64,000 nucleotides of DNA from Allobosea sp035944375 (lineage in GTDB: Bacteria; Pseudomonadota; Alphaproteobacteria; Rhizobiales; Beijerinckiaceae): NCBI RefSeq assembly GCF_035944375.1, contig NZ_DASZBE010000016.1; one strand, written 5' to 3'. The notes beneath the pieces are model-generated. The model saw only the letters and a list, made by a program, of their open reading frames with translations, was not told the origin of the DNA and did no database searches. This document shows, piece after piece, positions 34,435-42,970 of this stretch (within the stretch, counting starts at the first letter, position 1; each line of letters opens with the position of its first letter). Made by a program: the position numbers and the translations under genes.

Positions 34435-35676
34435 TCACCCTCTCACGACCAGCTTTTCGATCGCTTTTGCAGCAGAGATGACCTGAGCATCACGACCAAA
34501 TCCGGCCATGACCTGGATGCCGGTAGGCAGACCTCGTGCGCCGTGACCGAACGGAACGGTCGCGCAGGGGACACCGAGCAGGGTCCAGAGACGGTTGAAA
34601 CGGGAATCGCCGGTCGAATCGCGGGTGGCGGGTGCCTCGCCCGGGGCGGAGAAGGTCACCACGACATCGACCTCGGCGAAGAAGCCACGGGCCGCATCGC
34701 GGCCGCGCCGGGAGCGTCGGCGAGCCTCGTCGTAGTGCTCCGGCGTCGTCGCGCGGGCCGCATCGAGATAGCTGCGCAGCTTCGGCGGAAGATCGTCGCG
34801 GTGACGGGCATACTCCCAGGCCAGGGCCTGCGTCGCCTCGTAGTCCTGCAGCGGGCCGTGCGCATCGAACGCTTCCGCGAGCGCCGCGGGGCCTTCATGC
34901 GGAACCAGCACCGCGCCCGCAGCGGCCGCCCTCTCCTCGAAGCGCTGCAGCGCCTCCGCAGCGGCCGGCTCCGGTGCGCCGGCATAGGCCTGGCGATGGA
35001 TGCCGATCCGCAGACCGCGGAGGTCGGCGGCGGGCGCATCGAGATCCCGGCGCCCCGTGATCGCCGCCAGAGCCAGGCCCGCATCGTCGGCGCTCGCGGC
35101 CATCAGGCCGAGCGTGTCGAGCGACCAGGAGAACGGCTTCACGCCGACGGTCGGCAGCAAGGCGTAGGACGGCTTGATCGCGGCGATGCCGCAATAGGAG
35201 GCCGGGCGGATGACCGATCCGCCGGTCTGCGTCCCGATGGCCAGCGGGAGCATGCCGGCGGCGACGGCCGCCGCGGAGCCGGCCGAGGAGCCGCCGGGAC
35301 TGGCCGCGCCGTCATGGGGATTGAAGGTCGGGGCCGGGTCGAGAAAGGCGAAGGCGGTGGTGTGGGTCTTGCCGGCGACCGTCGCGCCCGCGGCCCTGAG
35401 CGCCATCACGATCGGCGCGTCGGCCCGGGGGCGCCAGTCGCCATAGATCGGGGAGCCCATCTGCGTCGGCAGATCGGCGGTGTCGATGATGTCCTTGACG
35501 CCGCAGGCGATGCCCGCGAGGGGGCCAGCGCCGGGCAGAAGCGCCTCGGGCCGGCTGGCGAAAGCCTGGATCTGTGGCTCGCGCTCGGCAATCCGCGCGG
35601 CGCTTTCGGCCAGCGTCTCGGCTGGGCCGGCGTCGCCGCGGGCGATGCGACCGAGGATCTTGCGCAGGCTCTGCAT
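34435..35676 (-). CDS. Amidase signature family protein
   Basis: A 413-residue amidase with the Ser-cisSer-Lys triad: K61 in CGVKDIID, S130 in SPGGSSAGSAAAVAAG and the nucleophile S154 in GTQTGGSVIRPAS. Family members hydrolyse carbon-nitrogen amide bonds of small molecules; GatA is excluded by short length and the absence of gatC/gatB. The substrate cannot be read from sequence; allophanate or aryl amides are possibilities. A small DUF2798 gene ends one base before its start on the same strand, so the two are likely co-transcribed. Confidence 0.87.
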   Translation of the reverse strand: MQSLRKILGRIARGDAGPAETLAESAARIAEREPQIQAFASRPEALLPGAGPLAGIACGVKDIIDTADLPTQMGSPIYGDWRPRADAPIVMALRAAGATVAGKTHTTAFAFLDPAPTFNPHDGAASPGGSSAGSAAAVAAGMLPLAIGTQTGGSVIRPASYCGIAAIKPSYALLPTVGVKPFSWSLDTLGLMAASADDAGLALAAITGRRDLDAPAADLRGLRIGIHRQAYAGAPEPAAAEALQRFEERAAAAGAVLVPHEGPAALAEAFDAHGPLQDYEATQALAWEYARHRDDLPPKLRSYLDAARATTPEHYDEARRRSRRGRDAARGFFAEVDVVVTFSAPGEAPATRDSTGDSRFNRLWTLLGVPCATVPFGHGARGLPTGIQVMAGFGRDAQVISAAKAIEKLVVRG

Positions 35677-35677
35677 G

Positions 35678-35905
35678 TCACTCTCCGATGAAGCGGGTGA
35701 TCAGGCCCGTGGCACGGCGGGCAACGGGAATGGCGATGAAGGCGGTCGCCGCCGCGCAGGGCCAGGCGACGGCGAAAGCCGCCAGCCAGTGGCGGACGAA
35801 ATCGACGGGCAGGCCGAGATTGAGCCAGGTCACGAGGGCGGTCATCAGGAAAGCCATGATGCCGGCCATCAGAACCGGAAAGATGAAGCGTGCCTTGCCG
35901 GTCAT
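35678..35905 (-). CDS. DUF2798 small membrane protein
   Basis: A 75-residue protein with two membrane helices, matching DUF2798: KARFIFPVLMAGIMAFLMTALVTWLNLG, then VRHWLAAFAVAWPCAAATAF and ARRATGLITRFIGE. Function unknown. Its stop is separated from the amidase ATG by one base, so it is the first gene of a two-gene unit. The ATG was chosen because the family is about 75 residues and the upstream frame is arginine-rich. Confidence 0.85.
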   Translation of the reverse strand: MTGKARFIFPVLMAGIMAFLMTALVTWLNLGLPVDFVRHWLAAFAVAWPCAAATAFIAIPVARRATGLITRFIGE

Positions 35906-36086
35906 CGCCGGATCTCCCTGCCGGAGCGGAATGTCCGCTGTGTCGCATGCGGCCTGGTGATCGCGCCAGTGGCGTCGGGAACATGCGGCACCGCCCCTGC
36001 TGCATCCCGAGCCACCCCGCACCGCACCTCTTGACGCGGCACCGCCGCTGGGAAATGTCCAGCCGATCGCGGTTGAAAGTCCTCCG

Positions 36087-36491
36087 ATGCCGACCCTTGC
36101 GCCCCTGGCCGCCGCCTCGCCCGTCATCCAGTTCCATGTCGCAGCTGCTCTGCTGGCGCTCGCGTCCGGCGCGGTGGTCGCTGTCATCCCCAAGGGAACG
36201 CGGCCGCACCGCCGCCTCGGCTGGATCTTCGTGGCGGCGATGATGCTCGTCGCCCTGAGTTCGCTCATGATCGCGCGCAGCGGCCATTTCAGCGCGATCC
36301 ACCTGTTGACGCTCCTGACGCTGATCAGCCTGCCCTATGCGGTCGTGTCCCGTCGCCGCGGCAACATCGCGGCGCACAGGTCTGCGATGACCGGCCTTCT
36401 CCTGGGGCTCGTCATCGCCGGGGGCTTCACGCTGCTGCCGGGCCGGCTGATGCATGCGGTGACCTTCGGACAGGTGGGACCGGCACGTTAA
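36087..36491 (+). CDS. DUF2306 family membrane protein
   Basis: A 134-residue protein with four membrane helices. IQFHVAAALLALASGAVVAVIPKGTRPHRRLGWIFVAAM is the DUF2306 pattern (histidine in the first helix, KGxxxHRxLGW in the loop), and RGNIAAHRSAMTGL provides the second conserved loop. The conserved histidines suggest metal or heme contact, but function is unknown. It stands alone, divergent from the DUF2798 gene. Confidence 0.82.
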   Translation: MPTLAPLAAASPVIQFHVAAALLALASGAVVAVIPKGTRPHRRLGWIFVAAMMLVALSSLMIARSGHFSAIHLLTLLTLISLPYAVVSRRRGNIAAHRSAMTGLLLGLVIAGGFTLLPGRLMHAVTFGQVGPAR

Positions 36492-36589
36492 GCGGGCGTT
36501 AACCGCCGCGCCAAAGTTAATCCGGCTGTGTCGCTTCGGGCTCACCCGGTTGAGAAACCGTTCACGAAGCGGGTCGCATTTGAAGGGTC

Positions 36590-37726
36590 ATGCGACGCGT
36601 TCACCTCGCCCTCATCGCGCTCGGACTGCTGGGAACCGGGCTCGCCGGCTGCGGCCAGTTCCAGAAGCCGCAGCGCGCCGCCTGGCGTGACCAGGCCGAA
36701 GCCGCCTGCCTGTCCTCGCGCCAGGTGCAGTTCTCCTCCTATGTCAGCCTGCGCGGCAAGCCGATCGACGGGCCGGGAACCTGTGGCATGGAGAAACCGC
36801 TCAAGGTCTCGGCCTTCGCCAATGGCAGCGTCGGCCTGACCAGCGGCGCCACCCTGTCCTGCCCCATCGTCGCGACGACCGACAAGTGGCTGGCCGAGGT
36901 CGTGCAGCCGGCGGCGCAGAACGTGCTGGGCGCGCAGGTCATCGAGATGCGTGCCGGCTCCTATTCCTGCCGCGCCATGAACAACGGCACCGGAACCCGC
37001 CGGACCTCCGAGCATGCCTTCGGCAATGCCGTCGACGTGTTCTCCTTCCGCCTGAACGACGGCCGCACCGTCACCGTCAAGGACGGCTGGCGCGGCGCTC
37101 CGGAGGAGCAGAACTTCCTGCGCGAGATCTTCGTCGGCGCCTGCGAGCATTTCTCGACCGTGCTCGGACCGGGCGCCGACATGTTTCACTACGACCATTT
37201 CCACATCGACCTGGCGCGGCATGCGAAGGGCCGCCGCATCTGCAAGCCGGTGATCAAGTACACGCCGAACTACAACCTGCCGCCGCCGGACCCGGCCCGG
37301 CCCTATTCCTCGGCCCAGCCGAGCCTGCGCGATGCCGCCCCGGCCATGGTCGCCGGAGGGGCCCTGATGCGGCAGCCGAGCGGAGGCTTGCGACCGCCCG
37401 GCGCCGTCTCGTCGAGCGGCTACCCCGTAGCGAACCATCAGGGACAGGGGCTGGAGGCGCAGCGGCGCTTCCTGGAGGAATACGACAGCAAGCCGCTGAA
37501 CCAGCCGCGCTACAACCGTCCCGGCGACGTCCAGGTCCTGCCGAGCGAGCAGCGCGGCCCGCTGATGCTCCCGGGCTCGATGCCGCCGACCGAGGAGGTC
37601 ATCCTGGGTGACGACGAGGGCACAGGCGTCGTCGATCAGGAGGGCTACGACCAGGCCCAGCCGTTGATCACGCCGCAGCGGGACCCCTTCGCCTACAGTT
37701 CGGGACGGGTGCCGGGCCGGCGGTGA
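36590..37726 (+). CDS. Extensin-like lipoprotein (possible peptidoglycan peptidase fold)
   Basis: A 378-residue protein with a lipoprotein signal (lipobox LAGC, C21). The Extensin-like_C domain follows, with cysteine pairs, YSCRAMNNGTGTRRTSEHAFGNAVDVFSF and the metal-like FHYDHFHIDLARH motif near residue 205. The fold is related to DUF882/peptidase M15-type LAS enzymes (SEHxxGxAxD and HxH), so zinc-dependent peptidoglycan cleavage is possible, but plant extensins are only a misleading name source. The proline-rich C-terminal third looks disordered. MepA, a true LAS peptidase, is encoded convergently next door. Confidence 0.87.
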   Translation: MRRVHLALIALGLLGTGLAGCGQFQKPQRAAWRDQAEAACLSSRQVQFSSYVSLRGKPIDGPGTCGMEKPLKVSAFANGSVGLTSGATLSCPIVATTDKWLAEVVQPAAQNVLGAQVIEMRAGSYSCRAMNNGTGTRRTSEHAFGNAVDVFSFRLNDGRTVTVKDGWRGAPEEQNFLREIFVGACEHFSTVLGPGADMFHYDHFHIDLARHAKGRRICKPVIKYTPNYNLPPPDPARPYSSAQPSLRDAAPAMVAGGALMRQPSGGLRPPGAVSSSGYPVANHQGQGLEAQRRFLEEYDSKPLNQPRYNRPGDVQVLPSEQRGPLMLPGSMPPTEEVILGDDEGTGVVDQEGYDQAQPLITPQRDPFAYSSGRVPGRR

Positions 37727-37735
37727 CGCAAGCGA

Positions 37736-38686
37736 TCAGCGCGAGACCAGAACCTGCCGGCACTCGGCGGGCAGCGCATCGAGCGACATCGGCGGCTTGG
37801 GCTTCGGCGCCGGCCCGGTGCGCGGCGGCTTAGGCGGAGCGAAGATGGCGGCGCGCTGCCGCTCGATCCAACCGCTGAGTTCCTCGCCGCAGCCATCGCC
37901 GAAATTCGGCGGCTCCTGGCCGCTGCAGCTCGCCATGCCCGCCGGACAGCTCATCCGGATATGGAAATGATAGTTGTGGCCCCAGATCGGCCGGACCTTG
38001 TTGAGCCATGAGCGATCGGTCCCGGCCTCGCGGCAGAGCGCGACCTTCAGCGCGGGGTTGACGAAGATGCGCTCGACGCGCGGCTCGCTGGCGGCAGCCT
38101 TGATCAGCCGGGTATGGGCCGGCGTCCAGTGCCGGGGATCGACGTCGCGCCAGTCGGCCCGGGCCATGTTGACGGCGGGCATGTTCTCGCGCGCCTGACG
38201 ATCGAGCCGGGCGCGGGGCATCGGCGTCAGCCAGATGTCGGCATCGAGCCCGATCTGATGCGAGGCGTGGCCGGTCAGCATCGGTCCGCCCCGGGGCTGC
38301 GAAATGTCGCCGACGAGCAGGCCCGGCCAGCCCGTGATCCTGGGCACGTCCCGCGCGAGACCCTCGAGATAGTCGATCAGGACGGGGTGGCCCCAGTTGC
38401 GGTTGCGGTTCAGCCGCATGACCTGCCAGCTCGGTCCGTCGACCGGCAGCGCGGTCGCGCCCGCGAGGCAGCCACGGGCATAGGACCCGATGGCGCGGGC
38501 CTGCAGATTGGCGGGGGCCGTCTTCTGGCCGAACAGGGAGCGCGCCGCGTCGGGGAAGGCGGCAATGTTGGCGGCGCGTCGCTTCGCCTCCTCCTCGGCG
38601 GTGGATTGCGCGTGCACCGCCGCGGGCAGGAGCGCCGCGACCACGACGAGACAGAGCGCGGCGATTCGGCGATTCAGATTCTGCAT
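37736..38686 (-). CDS. mepA: Penicillin-insensitive murein endopeptidase
   Basis: A 316-residue periplasmic LAS-family metallopeptidase. A signal peptide (LCLVVVAALLPAAVHA) leads to the zinc motif GHASHQIGLDADIWL and the C-terminal GHNYHFHIRMSCP. Cysteines in RGCLAG, LCREAG, MSCPAG and ECRQV suggest the disulfides seen in MepA. It cuts D-Ala-meso-DAP cross-links in peptidoglycan. Start and length match the family. It converges with the extensin-like gene. Confidence 0.92.
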   Translation of the reverse strand: MQNLNRRIAALCLVVVAALLPAAVHAQSTAEEEAKRRAANIAAFPDAARSLFGQKTAPANLQARAIGSYARGCLAGATALPVDGPSWQVMRLNRNRNWGHPVLIDYLEGLARDVPRITGWPGLLVGDISQPRGGPMLTGHASHQIGLDADIWLTPMPRARLDRQARENMPAVNMARADWRDVDPRHWTPAHTRLIKAAASEPRVERIFVNPALKVALCREAGTDRSWLNKVRPIWGHNYHFHIRMSCPAGMASCSGQEPPNFGDGCGEELSGWIERQRAAIFAPPKPPRTGPAPKPKPPMSLDALPAECRQVLVSR

Positions 38687-38828
38687 GGCGAGAGATTCGT
38701 CCCGATCGGCTGGCGGGGTCAAGCGACCGACGATTTGCCCATGGACAAGCCGCATTCGAGACGGCAGCTTTCGGCCAAACCAGATGCGACCGAGACGGCT
38801 CGCAGGACTTCGGGGGAAGGACCACGCC

Positions 38829-39815
38829 ATGACCACATTCACGATCGACCGCCGCGCCCTGCTCGGCGCGCTGGGGGCCAGTGCTCTGGCCGCTCCGGGA
38901 GCGAGCTTCGCGCAGGCGCCCTGGCCGCAGGGCCGGACGGTGAAGCTCGTCGTGCCGTTTCCCCCCGCCGGTGCGACGGACGTGCTCGGCCGCCTGATCG
39001 CCGACAAGCTCGGGCAGAGCTGGGGCATCAACTTCGTCGTTGAGAACCGGGCCGGCGCGGGCGGCAACATCGGCACCGACGCCGTCGCCAAGGCGGAGCC
39101 CAATGGCGACACGTTGCTGATCGTCTCCGTCGGCATGGCGACGAACCAGTATCTCTATGCCAAGCTCAACTACGATCCCTCCAAGGACCTCGCCCCGATC
39201 ACGATGGTCGCGCTGGTGCCGAACCTGCTGGTGGTCAACAAGGAACTGCCGGTCAATTCGGTGGCGGACCTGATCGCCTATGCCAAGGCCAATCCGGGCA
39301 AGCTGTCCTACGGCTCCTCGGGCATCGGCACTTCGGTGCATCTGTCGGGCGAGTATTTCCAGAAGCTGACGGGCACCAAGATGGTCCATGTGCCCTATCG
39401 CGGCACGGCGCAGGCGACGCAGGATCTGATCGGCGGCCGCATCGACCTGATCTTCGACAACATCACCCAGGCGCTGCCGCATGTGCGCGCCGGCTCGATC
39501 AAGGGGCTCGCCATCACCACCGCCAAGCGTTCGCCGGCCGCGCCGGAGTTCGCGCCGATCGCCGAGACCGTGCCCGGGTTCGACGTCTCGTCCTGGTTTG
39601 CGCTCTTCGCGCCCGCCAAGACGCCGCAGGCGATCATCGACAAGATCCAGGCCGACACCAAGGCCGGGCTGGCCGACCCCGCGCTGCGCGCCAAGATGGC
39701 TCAGCTCGCCGCCGAGCCGGTCGGGGGCACGCCGGCCGAATTGGCGGCGTTCCTGCAGGCCGAGATGAAGAAATGGGGCGACCTGATCAAGGAACTCGGC
39801 ATCAAGGCGGGTTGA
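38829..39815 (+). CDS. Bug-family (TctC) tripartite tricarboxylate transporter receptor
   Basis: A 328-residue periplasmic receptor with a twin-arginine-like/Sec signal (TIDRRALLGALGASALAAPGASFA). The mature protein has KLVVPFPPAGATDVLGR, ENRAGAGGNIGTDAVAK, MVHVPYRGTAQATQDLIGG and FAPAKTPQAIIDK, all typical of Bug proteins, which bind small carboxylates with high affinity. No TctA/TctB membrane subunits are present nearby, so this is an orphan receptor, as is common in the family. A hairpin follows the stop. Confidence 0.93.
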   Translation: MTTFTIDRRALLGALGASALAAPGASFAQAPWPQGRTVKLVVPFPPAGATDVLGRLIADKLGQSWGINFVVENRAGAGGNIGTDAVAKAEPNGDTLLIVSVGMATNQYLYAKLNYDPSKDLAPITMVALVPNLLVVNKELPVNSVADLIAYAKANPGKLSYGSSGIGTSVHLSGEYFQKLTGTKMVHVPYRGTAQATQDLIGGRIDLIFDNITQALPHVRAGSIKGLAITTAKRSPAAPEFAPIAETVPGFDVSSWFALFAPAKTPQAIIDKIQADTKAGLADPALRAKMAQLAAEPVGGTPAELAAFLQAEMKKWGDLIKELGIKAG

Positions 39816-39832
39816 CGCCGACCTTGCCTTCG

Positions 39833-39860
39833 ACGCGCCACGGAACCCGCTGTGGCGCGT
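39833..39860 (+). terminator. Hairpin after the Bug receptor gene
   Basis: A perfect 9 bp stem (acgcgccac / gtggcgcgt) with a 10 nt loop starts 17 bp past the stop codon. It is followed by ggcgtttccc, so the T-run is weak; a terminator or mRNA-stabilising hairpin. Confidence 0.45.
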
Positions 39861-39917
39861 GGCGTTTCCCCGGCATCGCGTCGTGCGCTCCTGACGACGC
39901 ATCCGGAGATTCACATC

Positions 39918-40091
39918 ATGTCCACACTGGTCATCGTTCTTCTGGTCATCCTGCTCGTCGGCGGCGGCGGCTATTACGGCCATCGTTCCTATGGAACGAC
40001 CGGGCTCGGCGGCGTGCTCGGGCTGGCGCTCGTGGTGCTGCTGGTGCTGTGGCTGCTCGGCGCGCTCGGCGGCGCGCCGGTCCGCGTCTGA
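39918..40091 (+). CDS. DUF3309 small membrane protein
   Basis: A 57-residue protein with two glycine-rich membrane helices around GGGGYYGHRSYGTTGLGG, the DUF3309 core. The family is common in soil and plant-associated proteobacteria; its role is not established. The ATG used follows cggagattcacatc. A strong terminator follows the stop and overlaps the end of the convergent gene. Confidence 0.85.
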   Translation: MSTLVIVLLVILLVGGGGYYGHRSYGTTGLGGVLGLALVVLLVLWLLGALGGAPVRV

Positions 40092-40100
40092 CCGGAGAGG

Positions 40101-40132
40101 ACCGCGCGCCGCTCAGACGGGCGCGCGGTTTT
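40101..40132 (+). terminator. Rho-independent terminator after the DUF3309 gene
   Basis: A 10 bp stem (accgcgcgcc / ggcgcgcggt) with a 9 nt loop ends in tttt. It overlaps the last codons of the convergent ornithine-cyclodeaminase-family gene, so it is encoded inside that gene's 3' end. Confidence 0.7.
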
Positions 40133-41063
40133 CCCAGACTGAGACGGCTGCCACGAGATCCTCGAGCGACATGCCGACCGATTTGAAGACCGTGATCTCG
40201 CCCCCTTCCGCATGGCCGGGAAGGCGGCCGTGGCACAGATCAGTCAGCGTGCCGGCGACGCGGTCCGCGGCATAGCTGCCCTCATCGATTCCGATGGCGA
40301 TATCGCCGCCCTCGTCGATCGCTTTTTCAGAGTCCACCACGACGCGAGCGCGCTCCAGCGCGTCGGCATCGGCTTCCCGCATCTGCATGGTGAAGGCGCC
40401 GACCAGATCGAGATGGGCATCGCGCTTCAGCCAGCGGCCGTGGATCAGGGGCTGCGTCGCATTGGTGGCGCAGGAGATGATGTCGGAGGTCCGGGCCTCT
40501 CCCTCGAGATCGGTGACGGCGCGAGCCTCGATGCCTTCGGCGACGAGTTGGGCCGCGACGGCTTCGGCGGCCTCGGGCCGGCGGGCCCAGATTGCGATGT
40601 CCGTCAGCGGGCGGACCGCACGATGCGCCTTGACCAGGAACGGCGCGAGCCCCCCTGCACCGACCATCAGCATCTTGCTCGCAGTCGGATTGGCGAGGTG
40701 ACGGGAGGCCAGGGCCGAGGCGGCGGCGGTGCGCCACAAGGTCAGCCGGTTGCCGTCCATGACGGCGAGGGGCGCCCCGGTCCGGCCGTCCATCAGCAGA
40801 TAGGCGCCCATGACGCCGGGCAGGCTGCGCGCCCCATTCCCGAAGAACACGGACACGATCTTCGTGCCGATATAGGGCTGCTCCGCATCCGGCGCACTCC
40901 AGGCCGGCATGATCAGCAGCACGGCCTCCTCGCCCGGACGCTCGATACGGTGATGGGCACGCGGGGGAACGACGGCATTGCCGCGGAAGGCCTCCGCCAG
41001 CGTGTCGATCAATCCCGGAAAGCTCAGCGCGGCATCGATCTCCGCCGTCCCGAACAGCCGCAT
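40113..41063 (-). CDS. Ornithine cyclodeaminase/mu-crystallin family protein
   Basis: A 316-residue NAD(P)-binding protein. Family features are the N-terminal PRAHHRIERPGEEAVLLIMPAW, KIVSVFFGNGARSLPGVMGAYLLMDGRTGAPLAVMDG, WRTAAASALASRHLANP, and the Rossmann motif LMVGAGGLAPFL. Members include ornithine cyclodeaminase, ketimine reductases and alanine dehydrogenases, so the exact substrate is open. It overlaps lapA by one base and is last in the rpsA-side group. Confidence 0.88.
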   Translation of the reverse strand: MRLFGTAEIDAALSFPGLIDTLAEAFRGNAVVPPRAHHRIERPGEEAVLLIMPAWSAPDAEQPYIGTKIVSVFFGNGARSLPGVMGAYLLMDGRTGAPLAVMDGNRLTLWRTAAASALASRHLANPTASKMLMVGAGGLAPFLVKAHRAVRPLTDIAIWARRPEAAEAVAAQLVAEGIEARAVTDLEGEARTSDIISCATNATQPLIHGRWLKRDAHLDLVGAFTMQMREADADALERARVVVDSEKAIDEGGDIAIGIDEGSYAADRVAGTLTDLCHGRLPGHAEGGEITVFKSVGMSLEDLVAAVSVWENRAPV

Positions 41064-41401
41064 CAGCCGCGCCCGCTGGTCAGCGCCGGCAGCGCGGAAT
41101 CAGGCACTGCAGACCGGAGCATCTGCGTCTCAGAACGCAGCGCCTCGGCCTCGCGACGGTTGCGCCGCGCGGCCTTGCGGTGCTTGCCCTGGGTCAACCA
41201 GGACGCGAAGCCGCCGATCAACACGCCTGCGGCCAAAGCGGCCAGGACCACGGCGAACAGCGGCACGTCGAGGGCGAAGACGGGCACATCGCGGCTCACC
41301 GGATCGAACGACACGCGCACCGGCGCGCGGTTGGCGACGGCGAAGAGCACGACCACCAACGCGATCGGCACGAGCAGAAGGGCCTTGAAGACGGATTTCA
41401 T
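41063..41401 (-). CDS. lapA: LapA/DUF1049 inner-membrane protein
   Basis: A 112-residue protein with two N-terminal membrane helices (LLLVPIALVVVLFAVANRAPVRVSFDPVS and VPLFAVVLAALAAGVLIGGFASWL) and a basic coiled tail (KHRKAARRNRREAEALRSE), the LapA layout. In E. coli LapA works with LapB in LPS assembly control, but lapB is not adjacent here. Placement after ihfB is common in Rhizobiales. The ATG at MKSVFKALLL is supported by family length. Confidence 0.85.
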   Translation of the reverse strand: MKSVFKALLLVPIALVVVLFAVANRAPVRVSFDPVSRDVPVFALDVPLFAVVLAALAAGVLIGGFASWLTQGKHRKAARRNRREAEALRSETQMLRSAVPDSALPALTSGRG

Positions 41402-41568
41402 CGCTGTTCCTCCGCGAAATCGCTGGTTCAGGGACTTCGGCAGGGACGTCGGAACCGCAGACACAAATCCAACGGCTTCGTCAGCTCTCGCCCTGCCGCG
41501 GCAGTCGCCACTCTCCGCGCCGGCCCCTCATCAAGGCCCCTGGGCCTCCGGGGGGCGTCGTCCGCGGG

Positions 41569-41853
41569 TCAGGCCTTGCCGTTCAGCCGCAGCCGCAATT
41601 CCTTGCCGGTCTTGAAGACCGGAACGAACTTCTCCTCGACCTCGACCGCGTCACCCGTGCGGGGATTGCGGCCGACGCGGGCCGAGCGGGCCTTGCGCGA
41701 GAATGCGCCAAAGCCGCGAAGCTCCACCCGATCCCCCCGCGACAAGGCCTTGACGATCTCGTCGAGGATGGCCGTGACGATGTTTTCGATGTCGCGCTGA
41801 TACAGATGACCATTGCGCTCGGCGATGCGTTGAACGAGTTCTGATTTTATCAT
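41569..41853 (-). CDS. ihfB: Integration host factor beta subunit
   Basis: A 94-residue DNABII protein. MIKSELVQRIAERNGHLYQRDIENIVTAILDEI and GDRVELRGFGAFSRKARSARVGRNPRTGD, with the DNA-intercalating proline in RNPRTG, are IhfB signatures. It bends DNA in promoters and recombination, often together with sigma-54. The chain ends normally. It lies between sppA and lapA on the same strand, a conserved order. Confidence 0.95.
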   Translation of the reverse strand: MIKSELVQRIAERNGHLYQRDIENIVTAILDEIVKALSRGDRVELRGFGAFSRKARSARVGRNPRTGDAVEVEEKFVPVFKTGKELRLRLNGKA

Positions 41854-41881
41854 CGCTGCAATCTAACCGCTTGTATCGAAA

Positions 41882-42853
41882 TCACTTTTCGATTGCAGGC
41901 TGCCAGAGCGCCAAAGGCGCGTCAAGCCGCAAACCGAGTGGCTGGTCCGCGGCGCGCGCCAGAACCGCGGCGAGCGTGTCCAGCCCGGCAGCCCGTGCCA
42001 TCGCTTCGCTCAGGCTCCAGAGGCCGAGGGCGGAGGACTCGCTGGTGCGGCGCCAGTCGCGCACGCGCAGCCCCTTCGCGACGCCCTTCTCGCGCTCGAG
42101 CCAGGCGATCGCCTCCGGCTCGCCGCCAATCTCGTCGACGAGCTTGAGCGTTGCAGCCTGCCGGCCGGTATGGACGCGCCCGTCGGAAACGACGGCGATC
42201 TCGGGCTCGGCGAGCTTGCGTCGCTCGCGGACGGTGCGCTTGAACCATTCGTAATTGTCGTCGACGACACGCTGCAGTGCGGCACGCGCCTCCGGCGAGG
42301 TCGGCTCGAAGCCACTCGGCGCGGCCTTCAGGGGACTGGACTTGATCGACTCGACCTTGACGCCGACGGTGTCGAGCAATTGCGACACGTTCGGCAACTG
42401 GAACAGCACGCCGATCGAGCCGACGAGCGAGGTCTGGCGTGCGACGATCCGGTCCGAGCCGATGGCGGCGATATAGCCGCCCGACGCGGCCAGCCCGTCG
42501 ACCACGGCGACCATCGGCTTCTTCGCCGCGAGGCGGCGCAGCGCATCATAGAGCGCCTCCGAGCCGCTGACGGTGCCTCCGGGGCTGTCGATGCGGACGA
42601 TGACGGCTGCGGCCCGGCTCTCCTCGAGCGACTTCACGAGGTCGAGCGTCCGGCGATCACCCGAGATGAAGCCTGAGATCGTGACACGGGCGATATGCGC
42701 CTGCGAGAGCGAACCGGGGGTGCGGCCGGTCCAGGCCAAGCCGGCGACCACCGCCGCGCCAATGACGCCGACCACGGCCAGCAGGCGCCACAGCGTGACC
42801 TTGCGGCGCAGATTGCGACGGTCGGCGAGCAGGTCGGCATCGGACGACATCAA
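41882..42853 (-). CDS. sppA: Signal peptide peptidase SppA
   Basis: A 323-residue SppA of the short (36K-like) type. One N-terminal membrane segment (LLAVVGVIGAAVVAGLAW) anchors it. The likely nucleophile is S124 in GLAASGGYIAA, and the general-base lysine is likely K176 in ESIKSSPLKAAPSGF. It degrades cleaved signal peptides in the membrane. It lies 28 bp upstream of ihfB on the same strand and downstream of the Hsp70-like gene. Confidence 0.93.
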   Translation of the reverse strand: MMSSDADLLADRRNLRRKVTLWRLLAVVGVIGAAVVAGLAWTGRTPGSLSQAHIARVTISGFISGDRRTLDLVKSLEESRAAAVIVRIDSPGGTVSGSEALYDALRRLAAKKPMVAVVDGLAASGGYIAAIGSDRIVARQTSLVGSIGVLFQLPNVSQLLDTVGVKVESIKSSPLKAAPSGFEPTSPEARAALQRVVDDNYEWFKRTVRERRKLAEPEIAVVSDGRVHTGRQAATLKLVDEIGGEPEAIAWLEREKGVAKGLRVRDWRRTSESSALGLWSLSEAMARAAGLDTLAAVLARAADQPLGLRLDAPLALWQPAIEK

Positions 42854-42970
42854 GGCGCTCCTGTCGGTTGGCGCGGTCTGGCAGCCGCTTGGAGAGGATG
42901 GCGAGGGCGCCGCGCTCCGCGCCCGTGATGTAGCTCCGCACCGTCAGCGGGGCAAGGTGATGCGCGCCGC

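Noticed and set aside
36498..36522. Two ttaa half-sites before the extensin-like gene
   Set aside because: They are 14 bp apart rather than the 7 bp required for a CtrA site.
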